A stretch of DNA of 64,000 nt, taken from contig NZ_CP150356.1 in assembly GCF_051521505.1 (NCBI RefSeq), positions 6,882,001 through 6,946,000 on the forward strand, written 5' to 3'. Positions 9,223-17,030 of this stretch are shown in pieces. Every line of letters begins with the position of its first letter. Within the stretch, counting starts at the first letter, position 1. The notes below the pieces were generated by a model. That model made no database searches. It saw only the letters and a list, made by a program, of their open reading frames with translations, and was not told where the DNA came from. The DNA comes from Sorangium sp025924095 (GTDB lineage: Bacteria; Myxococcota_A; Polyangia; Polyangiales; Polyangiaceae). A program made the position numbers and the translations under genes.

Positions 9223-10056
9223 TTGCTTTACTTTAACACTCCGCTTCGATTGGTCTTGTGCCTGGCCATCGGCATCTCGGCGACGGCCTGCAACGGGCTC
9301 AACATCGATCCTGGGATCCTTGGCGCCGGCGACACGGACGATAGCGACGCCGCCACCACGACCGGCAGCGCCAGCAGCTCGAGCCAGGGCGGTGACAGCG
9401 CCACGGCCGGCACGGGCGGCGGCTCCACCACTGTTGGCGCGGGCGGCGAAGGCGGCGCCTCCACCACCGCTGGCGCGGGCGGCGAAGGCGGCGGCTCCAC
9501 CACCGCTGGCGCCGGCGGCGAAGGCGGCGCCTCCACCACCGCTGGCGCGGGCGGCGAAGGCGGCGGCTCCACCACCGTTGGCGCCGGCGGCGAGGGCGGC
9601 GCCTCCACCACCGTTGGCGCCGGCGGCGAAGGCGGCGGCTCCACAACCGCCGGCACCGGCGGCGCGGGTGGCGGCTCCACAACCGCCGGCACCGGCGGCG
9701 CACCTCCGATGGATCCCGCGTGCGGCCCGGACACCGCGACCTTCGCCGATGTGGTCCCGATCCTCGAGAGGAGCTGCTCGACCTGCCACGGGAACCCCGC
9801 CTTTCTGGCCGGCGGGCTCGACCTCCGCCCGAGCGAGGCGATCGGCGCGATGGTCCATCAGGACGCCGGCTCGTGCTCCCGCGAGCAGGCGCTCGTCGTA
9901 CCGTTCATGCCGAGCAGCAGCTATCTCATGAACAAGCTGAAGGAAACCGGCCTGTGCGACCCTGACGAAAGCAAGATGCCCCCAGGCGCGTCTCTGCCCG
10001 AGGCCGAGCTCAAGACGATCAACGACTGGATCTGCGCGGGCGCCCCCGACAACTGA
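9223..10056 (+). CDS. Lipoprotein with c-type heme motif and Gly-rich repeat linker
   Basis: 277 residues. A lipoprotein signal ends at Cys23 (ISATAC). A Ser/Gly linker and eight 12-residue GG[AG]STT[AV]GAGGE repeats occupy about 66-160. A compact C-terminal domain has one CxxCH heme motif (C185-S-T-C188-H189) and a later Met in ESKMPPG as a possible axial ligand. Such single-heme domains are usual in Polyangiales surface lipoproteins and may carry electrons to partners such as the diheme protein encoded next. The TTG start has AAGAGG only 4 bases ahead. An ATG at 9210 gives a better-looking signal start (MKRYLALL) but hits a stop after 8 codons, so a one-base insertion in the CTTTACTTTAA tract is possible. 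Confidence 0.75.
   Translation: MLYFNTPLRLVLCLAIGISATACNGLNIDPGILGAGDTDDSDAATTTGSASSSSQGGDSATAGTGGGSTTVGAGGEGGASTTAGAGGEGGGSTTAGAGGEGGASTTAGAGGEGGGSTTVGAGGEGGASTTVGAGGEGGGSTTAGTGGAGGGSTTAGTGGAPPMDPACGPDTATFADVVPILERSCSTCHGNPAFLAGGLDLRPSEAIGAMVHQDAGSCSREQALVVPFMPSSSYLMNKLKETGLCDPDESKMPPGASLPEAELKTINDWICAGAPDN
9418..9705 (+). repeat. 36-bp tandem repeat, 8 copies, inside the heme lipoprotein gene
   Basis: Eight in-frame 36-bp units starting at 9418 encode a 12-residue GGxSTTxGAGGE-type linker. Unit differences are mostly GCC/GGC and GCT/GTT swaps, so the array is young and likely to vary in copy number between strains without breaking the frame. Confidence 0.9.
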
Positions 10057-10504
10057 GCATCGCCCCCCTCGCTGCGCCCCCACCGGCGGCGTACGCATCA
10101 ATCGCCAGCGCTCCCCGCCATCCCGCAGATCGCCCCGTCCGGGGCTGACGAACGGCCGATCAGGCCGAAATCCACGGCGCACCCCCGACACCGCGAGCCC
10201 GCGGCCGCGACCTGGCGCGCGCGGGCGGGACGACGCCCGATGTCCATGTACGCCGCGGCGTCGGAGCCACGTTCCAGGGATCGATGGAGCCCTCTGCCGG
10301 CGGCGTACGCGGGTGTTCAGCAACATCACGGCAACTACCAGCCAGCGTGGACGTCCGCCGTATCCGCGGGACGGCGTGGCGATCCGCGCTCTTCAACTAC
10401 TTTACTGTTGTCAGTCACAACACATTCTGTAGCATCCGAAGCTGAGCACCTTTCCTTCGCTTGCCTCTTCACGTACCAGCGCCACCCCCCTTGAAGGAGG
10501 ACTC
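10057..10504. other. Intergenic region upstream of the diheme protein
   Basis: No supported gene. The last 120 bases are clearly less GC-rich and contain the inverted repeat at 10406-10422, then a strong ribosome binding site (AAGGAGG about 10494-10500). This is the likely promoter region of the gene starting at 10505. Confidence 0.5.
10406..10422. promoter_or_regulatory. Operator-like inverted repeat TGTTGT-N5-ACAACA
   Basis: A perfect 6-bp inverted repeat with a 5-base spacer in an AT-rich pocket about 85 bases before the start of the cytochrome protein. The size and symmetry fit a dimeric repressor or activator site; the regulator is unknown. Confidence 0.5.
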
Positions 10505-13321
10505 ATGAACGCCAGGAGCATCGGGCTCTCGAGGCGCGGCATTGGCCGTGCTCTCTCGAGGGCTGCCTTCGCCACGACGCTGATCGCTGGCCTGTCCATC
10601 TGCCCGGAGGCGATCGCCACGACGTCCTACAGGCTGTTCGAGAGCGGGCAGGTCCGTCCCCTCGCCCTCTCGCCGAGCGGCAAGCTGCTCTTCGCCGTCA
10701 ACACACCGGACAACCGACTGGAGGTCTTTGCCGTCAACACGGGCGGACTGGCCCACCGCGCCTCGATCCCCGTCGGGCTCGAGCCCGTCGCGGTCGCGGC
10801 GCGGAGCGACGAGGAGGTCTGGGTCGTCAACCACCTGTCCGACAGCGTGAGCGTGGTCCGCCTCGGCCCGCTCGGGTACCGGGGCGCCGTCGTGCGCACC
10901 CTGCTCGTCGGCGACGAGCCGCGCGATATCGTCTTCGCCGGGCCGAACAAGCGGCGCGCCTTCATCACGGCGGCCCATCGCGGCCAGAACATCCCCCACG
11001 ATCCGCAGCTCACAACGCCCGGGGTCGGCCGCGCCGACGTGTGGGTCTTCGACGCCGCGAGCCTCGGCGCCTCGCTCGGCGGCGACCCGCTCACCATCGT
11101 CACCCTGTTCAGCGACACGCCCCGTGCGCTGGCGGCGACGCCGGACGGATCCCGCGTCTATGCGGCGGCATTCCACTCCGGCAACCGCACAACCATCGTC
11201 CACGACTCCCTCGTTCCCGACGGGGGCGAGACGGCCGGCGGGCTGCCCGGGCCCACGACGAACTTCGAGGAGATCCCGAGGCCCGAGGTGGGGCTCATCG
11301 TCAAGTTCGACGGCGAGCACTGGGTCGATGAGCTGAACCGTCCCTGGGACGACAAGCTGCGGCTCTCCCTGCCGGACAAGGACGTGTTCGTCATCGACGC
11401 AACGGCCCATCCGCCGGCGCAGCTCGCGGGCTCGGGCGGCTTCTACACCGGCGTCGGCACCGTCCTCTTCAACATGGCCGTGAACCCGGTGAGCGGGAAG
11501 GTGTATGTCAGCAACACCGAGGCGCGCAACGACCTCCGCTTCGAGGGGCCGGGCATCTTCGCCGGGAGCAGCCTGCGGGGTCACCTGCACGAGAGCCGGA
11601 TCACGGTGCTGAGCTCCGCGGGCGCCGCCCCGCGGCACCTCAACAAGCACATCGAGTACGACGCCTGCTGCGCCCCGCTCCCGAACGACGAGAACGAGAA
11701 GAGCCTCGCGCAGCCGCTCGGCATGGCGGTGAGCGGCGACGGCGAGACGCTGTACGTCGCCGCGTTCGGCTCCTCCAGGATCGGCGTCTATGACACAGCC
11801 GCGCTCGAGGGCGACACCTTCGTGCCGAGCACGGCCGACCGGATCCCGCTCACCGGCGGCGGCCCGACCGGGATGGTGCTCGACGAGGCCCGCGGGCGCA
11901 TGTACGTGATGACCCGCTTCGACAACGCGATCTCCGTGGTGAACACCGCCGCGCGCGAGGAGATCGCGCACCTGTCCATGTACAACCCCGAGCCGCCGAG
12001 CGTCGTCGAGGGGCGGCCGTTCCTCTATGACGCCCGGAGGAGCTCGAGCCACGGGGACTCGTCCTGCGGGAGCTGCCATATCTTCGGCGACCTCGACAGC
12101 CTCGCCTGGGACCTCGGCAATCCGGACGGCTCGGTGATCGACAACCCGACGCTCGTCGTTCCGCCCATCCCCGGCGCCGGGTTCGGCGAGGACGGGTTCT
12201 TCGGCGAGAACCCCGATTTCCACCCGATGAAGGGGCCGATGACGACCCAGAGCCTGCGCGGCATGGAAAACCAGGGCCCCATGCACTGGCGCGGCGACCG
12301 CACCGGCGGCAACGCCGGGGCCACGTCGCAGCCAGACGAGGGCGGCTTCGACGAGGAGGCCGCGTTCAAGAGGTTCAACCCCGCGTTCATGGATCTGCTC
12401 GGGCGGCACGCCGAGCTCGACGACCCGGAGATGCAGGCCTTCACCGACTTCATCCTCCAGGTCACCTACCCGCCCAACCCGATCCGGAGCCTCGACAACT
12501 CGCTCACTCCCTCCCAGGAGAGCGGGCGCGACGCCTTCCTGAACACCGTCGTCACGCCGACGGGCGCATGCGACAGCTGTCACCGGCTCGACCCGGACGC
12601 CAACCCCTCCGAGGGCGCCTTCGCCGGCTTCTTCGGGACCGACGGCCGCGCGGGGACCTCACCGGATCCCCAGTTCTTCAAGGTCCCGCACCTCCGCGGC
12701 CTTTACCAGAAGGTCGGTATGTTCGGCGCGGGCTTCAACCACGTCTCGCTCGGCCCCGATCCGTTCCTCGGCGATCAGGTGCGCGGCTTCGGCTTTAACC
12801 ACGACGGCGCCTTCCCGGATCTGTTCCGCTTCAACAGCGGATTCGACCTGTTCGCGGGCAATCCCCTCGGACTCCCGGTGACCCCTGAGAACGCCCAGGT
12901 CAAGCGGGATATCGAGCAGTTCATGCTGGCCTTCGACACGAACCTCGCGCCGATCGTCGGGCAGCAGGCGACGCTCACCGCGAGCAGTTACGCCGCGGTC
13001 ACGGAGCGCATCGATCTCCTGAGGGAGCGCGCGGACGCCGGCGAGTGCGATCTCATCGCGAAGGGCCGGCTCGCGCACCACGATTTCGGGTTCCTCTACC
13101 TCGGCGGCGGCCAGTTCGCGGGCGACCGGCAGTTGCTCGACGCCATCCCGGATACGCTGCTGCGATGGCTTGTCGCCTTGCCCGGCAGCGCGCTGACCTA
13201 CACCTGCGCGCCCCCCGGATCCGGCGAGCGCATGGGGGTCGACCGCGATCTCGACGGCCACCTCGACGGCGACGAGATCGCGGGGGGCAGCGATCCGGCC
13301 GATCCCGAGAGCACGCCCTGA
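10505..13321 (+). CDS. Secreted beta-propeller protein with two c-type heme motifs
   Basis: 938 residues with an Arg-rich signal peptide (about 1-40). Residues 45-510 are built of YncE-type seven-bladed propeller repeats (PLALSPSGKLLFAVNT, GMAVSGDGETLYVAAFG, TGMVLDEARGRMYVMTRF). A cytochrome-like half follows, with CGSCH near residue 520 and CDSCH near 690, plus His and Met residues that could act as ligands. The arrangement resembles periplasmic diheme cytochrome-peroxidase or MauG-like proteins fused to a propeller, so a periplasmic redox role is inferred. The start is ATG with a near-perfect AAGGAGG 5 bases ahead. The end (MGVDRDLDGHLDGDEIAGGSDPADPES) looks like a Ca-binding thrombospondin type 3-like tail. 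Confidence 0.82.
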   Translation: MNARSIGLSRRGIGRALSRAAFATTLIAGLSICPEAIATTSYRLFESGQVRPLALSPSGKLLFAVNTPDNRLEVFAVNTGGLAHRASIPVGLEPVAVAARSDEEVWVVNHLSDSVSVVRLGPLGYRGAVVRTLLVGDEPRDIVFAGPNKRRAFITAAHRGQNIPHDPQLTTPGVGRADVWVFDAASLGASLGGDPLTIVTLFSDTPRALAATPDGSRVYAAAFHSGNRTTIVHDSLVPDGGETAGGLPGPTTNFEEIPRPEVGLIVKFDGEHWVDELNRPWDDKLRLSLPDKDVFVIDATAHPPAQLAGSGGFYTGVGTVLFNMAVNPVSGKVYVSNTEARNDLRFEGPGIFAGSSLRGHLHESRITVLSSAGAAPRHLNKHIEYDACCAPLPNDENEKSLAQPLGMAVSGDGETLYVAAFGSSRIGVYDTAALEGDTFVPSTADRIPLTGGGPTGMVLDEARGRMYVMTRFDNAISVVNTAAREEIAHLSMYNPEPPSVVEGRPFLYDARRSSSHGDSSCGSCHIFGDLDSLAWDLGNPDGSVIDNPTLVVPPIPGAGFGEDGFFGENPDFHPMKGPMTTQSLRGMENQGPMHWRGDRTGGNAGATSQPDEGGFDEEAAFKRFNPAFMDLLGRHAELDDPEMQAFTDFILQVTYPPNPIRSLDNSLTPSQESGRDAFLNTVVTPTGACDSCHRLDPDANPSEGAFAGFFGTDGRAGTSPDPQFFKVPHLRGLYQKVGMFGAGFNHVSLGPDPFLGDQVRGFGFNHDGAFPDLFRFNSGFDLFAGNPLGLPVTPENAQVKRDIEQFMLAFDTNLAPIVGQQATLTASSYAAVTERIDLLRERADAGECDLIAKGRLAHHDFGFLYLGGGQFAGDRQLLDAIPDTLLRWLVALPGSALTYTCAPPGSGERMGVDRDLDGHLDGDEIAGGSDPADPESTP

Positions 13322-13373
13322 GGCGACGGCGTGTCGAGGTTGGCGCCGCGGAAGCGCGCGAGCATCCCGGCGT

Positions 13374-14660
13374 TCAGCGCGATTGCAGGAAGTACCTGCG
13401 CGCCGCCTCGCAGAGCTCCGGCCAGCGCTGGGCGAGCGCGGGATCGGCGGCGAGGCGGGTCGCCCAGAAGGCGTCGAGCGCGGCGCGCGCGGCTGGAGAG
13501 GGAACGCCGTAACGCGCGTGCGTGCTCTCGACGTAGGCGGGGTACAGCTCGCACGCGACGACGAGGCCGGCGTACTGGTTGAGCGTGAGCGAGAGCGGGG
13601 GCGTCGAGCGCGTGCTGAGCGGGTCGCCGGTGCTCGCAGGCGCCGGCGCGGAGGGGGGCGGGACGCTCGGCAGGGGGGCCGGCTGAGCGGTCGGGATGAC
13701 CGAGGGCGGGACGCTCGGCGCGGCGGCCGGAAAGGCGCTCGGACCGGCCACGACGGGGGGGCGCTCGAGAGGGGGCGACGGCGCCGCGGGGCCGTGGTGC
13801 GCCGCCGCCGGGGGGATCTCGTGCGGCGGTGTTCCGTTGTGGCCCGCGACGGGCTGAAAAGGAAGGGCCGCGTCGAAGCGCGCGACGGCCGGCCGCGGGC
13901 GCTCCTCGGAGGCCACCGGGATGAACGGCAACGCCGAGTCGACGAGCCTCCCCGTCTCGGGAAGCGTCTTGCTGGGGGGCCTGGGCTCCTCGCCCCACAC
14001 GGGCGGCCCCGCCCGGGAAGACGGCGGCTCCGTCCGGGGAGCGGACGCCGGCACGGGCTCGGGCACAGGCACGGCCATCGGCGCGGACACGGCCATCGGC
14101 GCGGACATGGCCATCGGCGCGGACACGGACATCGGCGCGGACACGGACATCGGCGCGGACACGGCCATCGGCGCGGACACGGCCATCGGCGCGGACACGA
14201 AGGGCAAGCCCGCGCCCGGCCGAGAGAGCGGCCCCGACGCCTCGACCAGCGCCGGCGCGCCCGTCGCGACAGCGTCAGCGGCTGCGGCCGCGGCTGCCTC
14301 CGCCTCGCGCCGCGCCGCGGCCCGCTTCGCCTCCGCCAGCCGCTCGTCGAGCACGCGATGCACGCCCTGGAGCGCGCCCATCGCCTCGGCGCTCTCGCCC
14401 TCCGGGTCGAGGACGCGGCCGATCGCCAGGATCATCTCGCGCGCGGCGCGCAGCGCCGGCTCGTCCACCGCGCGGCCCGGCAGGTGCCGCCTGGCGAAGG
14501 CCGACAGGTCGGCGTCCTCGCAGCGGGCCAGGTCCGCGAGCCGGACCGCCACGCGGCGCCGCTCCGGATCGAGGCTGCTGCCCCGCAGCGGGCGCATCGC
14601 CTCGTCGAGCCGGACGAGCGCCTCGGCGAGCGGGCTCCTCTCGGGCGCGGTCGCCGCCAT
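13374..14660 (-). CDS. Unknown protein with SAPMAV repeats, last gene of the T6SS payload operon
   Basis: 428 residues from an ATG at 14660, where domain-like sequence begins (PLAEALVRLDEAMRPL). Residues 1-130 are helical and Arg/Glu-rich. A Pro/Ala-rich middle includes seven SAP-M-[AS]-[VM] hexapeptides. A conserved-looking C-terminal block (about 360-428) contains LTLNQYAGLVVACELYP and ALDAFWATRLAADPALAQRW. I do not recognise the family. It lies 23 bases after the DUF4150 gene on the same strand, so it is likely co-transcribed and could be an adaptor, chaperone or cargo-linked protein. No toxin catalytic motif was seen. Confidence 0.65.
   Translation of the reverse strand: MAATAPERSPLAEALVRLDEAMRPLRGSSLDPERRRVAVRLADLARCEDADLSAFARRHLPGRAVDEPALRAAREMILAIGRVLDPEGESAEAMGALQGVHRVLDERLAEAKRAAARREAEAAAAAAADAVATGAPALVEASGPLSRPGAGLPFVSAPMAVSAPMAVSAPMSVSAPMSVSAPMAMSAPMAVSAPMAVPVPEPVPASAPRTEPPSSRAGPPVWGEEPRPPSKTLPETGRLVDSALPFIPVASEERPRPAVARFDAALPFQPVAGHNGTPPHEIPPAAAHHGPAAPSPPLERPPVVAGPSAFPAAAPSVPPSVIPTAQPAPLPSVPPPSAPAPASTGDPLSTRSTPPLSLTLNQYAGLVVACELYPAYVESTHARYGVPSPAARAALDAFWATRLAADPALAQRWPELCEAARRYFLQSR
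14071..14196. repeat. 18-bp tandem repeat, 7 copies, coding
   Basis: Seven contiguous 18-bp units (consensus plus-strand ACGGCCATCGGCGCGGAC) encode the SAPMAV hexapeptides of the minus-strand gene. The units differ at one or two bases, so the array expanded recently. Confidence 0.9.
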
Positions 14661-14683
14661 CACGGATCCAGGGCGCGCGCCGC

Positions 14684-15076
14684 TCACGGGGAGAGCACGA
14701 TGACCGTGGTGATGCTCGGCACGATCGCCATGCCGACCGCGTTCGTGCTGTTTTGCAGCGAGATGCTCGTCAGGCGCGTCATCGGCGCGCAGCCGACGAT
14801 CACCGTGAAGGCCGCGGTCACGTTGCGCGACGGGCCCATCACCATCCCGGACGCGACGCCGAGCGCGACGCCCGGGTTGTCCCCCATCGTGAGCGGCGCG
14901 ACGGTCAGCATGTTGTGCGCCGGCGCGCACGTGACGAGCACGTTCGGCACGAACATCACGCTCATCGGATGCAGCGAGATGTTCGGGTACGGGATCGGCA
15001 CCGGGGCCGGCGTCGGGGTCAGGCACACGTCGGGGAACGCCAGGCACATCCCCCCTGCGGTCGTCTTCGCGAGCAT
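14684..15076 (-). CDS. DUF4150 (PAAR-like) type VI secretion protein
   Basis: 130 residues matching the PAAR-like DUF4150 family: MCLAFPDVCLTPTPAPVPIPYPN at the start, then VLVTCAPAHNM and TMGDNPGVALGVASGMVMGP. These proteins are thought to cap the VgrG spike tip and carry or guide effectors. It is the third T6SS-associated family in this operon, between the DUF3540 gene (51-base gap) and the repeat protein (23-base gap). The N-terminal ATG at 15076 fits the family start. Confidence 0.9.
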   Translation of the reverse strand: MLAKTTAGGMCLAFPDVCLTPTPAPVPIPYPNISLHPMSVMFVPNVLVTCAPAHNMLTVAPLTMGDNPGVALGVASGMVMGPSRNVTAAFTVIVGCAPMTRLTSISLQNSTNAVGMAIVPSITTVIVLSP

Positions 15077-15127
15077 CGATTCACCCCTCGTCCTTGCCGG
15101 CGTCCGCGACGCCGCGCGGCGCGCCGT

Positions 15128-15847
15128 TCAGCCGATCTTGACCTGCTCGCCGTCGAGCTTCGCGAGCGTCCGCGCGGCGACGATCGTGTTCTCCCCGCGG
15201 ACGGCCGCGAGGCCCTCCGCGCGGAGGTCGAAGATGCCCGCGCGCACCTGATCGAGCGCCTCGATGAAGCGGAACGCCTTCTTCGCGCGCTGCACCAGGC
15301 GGTCGGCGCGCACCTCCATGCGCTCGGCGACGACAACCGCCTGCTGGAGGTGCGCCTCGAGCGAGCGGCCGACGAGCCCGAGCTCCTCGATCGCGGCCGC
15401 CGCCGCCTGCGCGCGGATCTGGAGCTTGCCCGTGAACAGACCCACCTCCCGGGCCGCGGCGATCTCGATCTGATCGCCCGCGCAGAGCCCGAGGCGCCCC
15501 GTCGCCTGCACCTTCAGGTCGCCCTCGGCCACGATCCGCGTCGTCGCGCCGGCCTCGCCCTCGAGCACCGCGAGGACGAACACCTGGTCGCCGTCCGCCG
15601 CGCAGAGCACGCGATCCCCCGCGTCCGGCGCGACGAGGCAGCTCTTCGCCCGCCGCGCGAGGGTTGGACCGCCGCCGAGCTCGACAAGGAGCCCCGACGC
15701 CGTGCCCCGGACGACGCCCGTCTCGAGCGACGGCGCGCGCCGCGGCGACGCCTCCATCGACGGCAGATCCACCGCGGCCAGGAGATCGTCCTGCGCGCTG
15801 TCGTCGTGTGCCTCCGTCAGGGGCTCGCGGGCCGCCATGCTCTGCAT
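15128..15847 (-). CDS. DUF3540 domain protein (type VI secretion-associated)
   Basis: About 239 residues from the ATG at 15847, which has GGAGACCCG just ahead; an upstream start would add a basic, domain-free stretch. The body has the DUF3540 features: a segment around 50-120 (GVVRGTASGLLVELGG, CLVAPDAGDRVLCAADGDQVFVLAVLEG), then a long helical region with repeated Ala and Gln (KLQIRAQAAAAAIEELGLVGRS). The family is found next to vgrG, DUF2169 and DUF4150 genes, as here. Its exact role is unknown; structural assistance at the spike is the usual inference. Confidence 0.85.
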   Translation of the reverse strand: MQSMAAREPLTEAHDDSAQDDLLAAVDLPSMEASPRRAPSLETGVVRGTASGLLVELGGGPTLARRAKSCLVAPDAGDRVLCAADGDQVFVLAVLEGEAGATTRIVAEGDLKVQATGRLGLCAGDQIEIAAAREVGLFTGKLQIRAQAAAAAIEELGLVGRSLEAHLQQAVVVAERMEVRADRLVQRAKKAFRFIEALDQVRAGIFDLRAEGLAAVRGENTIVAARTLAKLDGEQVKIG

Positions 15848-15956
15848 CTCGGGTCTCCTCGGCCTGGCTCCGCCCGTCCGGGACGTGCGCGCAGCAGCGC
15901 CAGTCTCGGGGAGTTTTCGGAGAGAATCAACGGCATCCTCGCGCTTCACCGAAGCT

Positions 15957-17030
15957 TCACGGGCGCTCGGCGTCGCGCTCGCCGCCGCGCTTCGGCTTCC
16001 AGTCCTCGAGCGCGGCGAGCTTCTCGTCGTCGCCGAGCCACCCTGCCCCGGCCGGCAGCCGCGCGCCGTCGCGGCGGGCGCGGTGCAGCTTCGCGCGGAA
16101 CATCCCCGCCTGCGTGAAGTCCGCGCCCGAGAGATCGCAGTGCGAGAGGTCGGCGTACGCGAGCTTCGCGCCGACGAAGCGCGCGCCGGGGCACGAGGCG
16201 AAGGCGAGGTACGCCTCGACGAGCTCCGCGCCCGAGAAATCGGCCTCCGCGAGCGCGGCCCGCTCGAACATCGCCTGCTGGAGCCTCGCCCGCGAGAACC
16301 GCGCCCGCGCCGCCTTCGCCTCGCTGAAGAGCGCCTGCGTCAGGACCGCGTCGCTGAAGTCGCAGCCCGAGACGTCGGCCCCGACGAAGTTGCACTGCGT
16401 CGCGTCGCAGCCCGCGAAGCTCGATCCCGCGACGCTGCCGCGCATGAACTGCGTGCGGAAGAGCTTCGTCCCCTGGAACGCCCGCGCGCCGAGCTCGGAC
16501 TCGAGCAGCGTCGTGAGCGTCAGGTTCGCGCCGTCGAGCAGCGCGGTGCGCAGGTCGAGCTTGTACATCGTCGCCTTCTCGAGGTTCGCGCGCGAGAAAT
16601 TCGCGCCGTCGGCCGTGATCTCGATGAGGTTCGACCGATCGAGGTTCGCCCCCTCGAGCGAGGCGCGCGTGAACGAGCACTTCGCCCAGTTCGCGACCTG
16701 CGCCTCCGCGCCCGACAGCGCCGCGCCCTCGAACGTCGTCTCGACGAAGCTCGCGCCGATGAGCTTCGACCCCGACAGCGCCGCCCCGTCGAGGCAGCTC
16801 TGCACGAAGCTCGTCAGGTGCAGGTCCGCGCCCGTCATGTCCGCGCCCGACAGATCGCACTCGGAGAACGTCGACTCCTTGATGAGCGCGCCCCGCATCG
16901 CGCGCGGCATGCGCACGCGGTCGAACACCGCGCCCGAGAGATCCGCGCCCGTCAGGTCGAGCCCGGAGAGATCCACGGCCTGGATCGCCTCGCCGTGGCG
17001 GATCTTGTCGAGCACCTCGTCGCGGTTCAT
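15957..17030 (-). CDS. Pentapeptide repeat protein
   Basis: 357 residues from an ATG at 17030 that overlaps the stop of the upstream DUF2169 gene by four bases (ATGA), a sign of translational coupling. After a short head (MNRDEVLDKIRHGEAIQAVD) nearly the whole protein is A-[DN]-L-x-x-type pentapeptide repeats forming a right-handed quadrilateral beta-helix. The end is Lys/Arg/Asp-rich (DWKPKRGGERDAER). Such proteins serve as scaffolds or surface mimics. Here it seems to duplicate the C-terminal part of its neighbour and to belong to the spike payload. Confidence 0.9.
   Translation of the reverse strand: MNRDEVLDKIRHGEAIQAVDLSGLDLTGADLSGAVFDRVRMPRAMRGALIKESTFSECDLSGADMTGADLHLTSFVQSCLDGAALSGSKLIGASFVETTFEGAALSGAEAQVANWAKCSFTRASLEGANLDRSNLIEITADGANFSRANLEKATMYKLDLRTALLDGANLTLTTLLESELGARAFQGTKLFRTQFMRGSVAGSSFAGCDATQCNFVGADVSGCDFSDAVLTQALFSEAKAARARFSRARLQQAMFERAALAEADFSGAELVEAYLAFASCPGARFVGAKLAYADLSHCDLSGADFTQAGMFRAKLHRARRDGARLPAGAGWLGDDEKLAALEDWKPKRGGERDAERP

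Noticed and set aside
14071..14196. CRISPR-like regular repeats
   Set aside because: Units are contiguous with no spacers and lie in frame within a gene. The same holds for 9418-9705 and 46431-46577.
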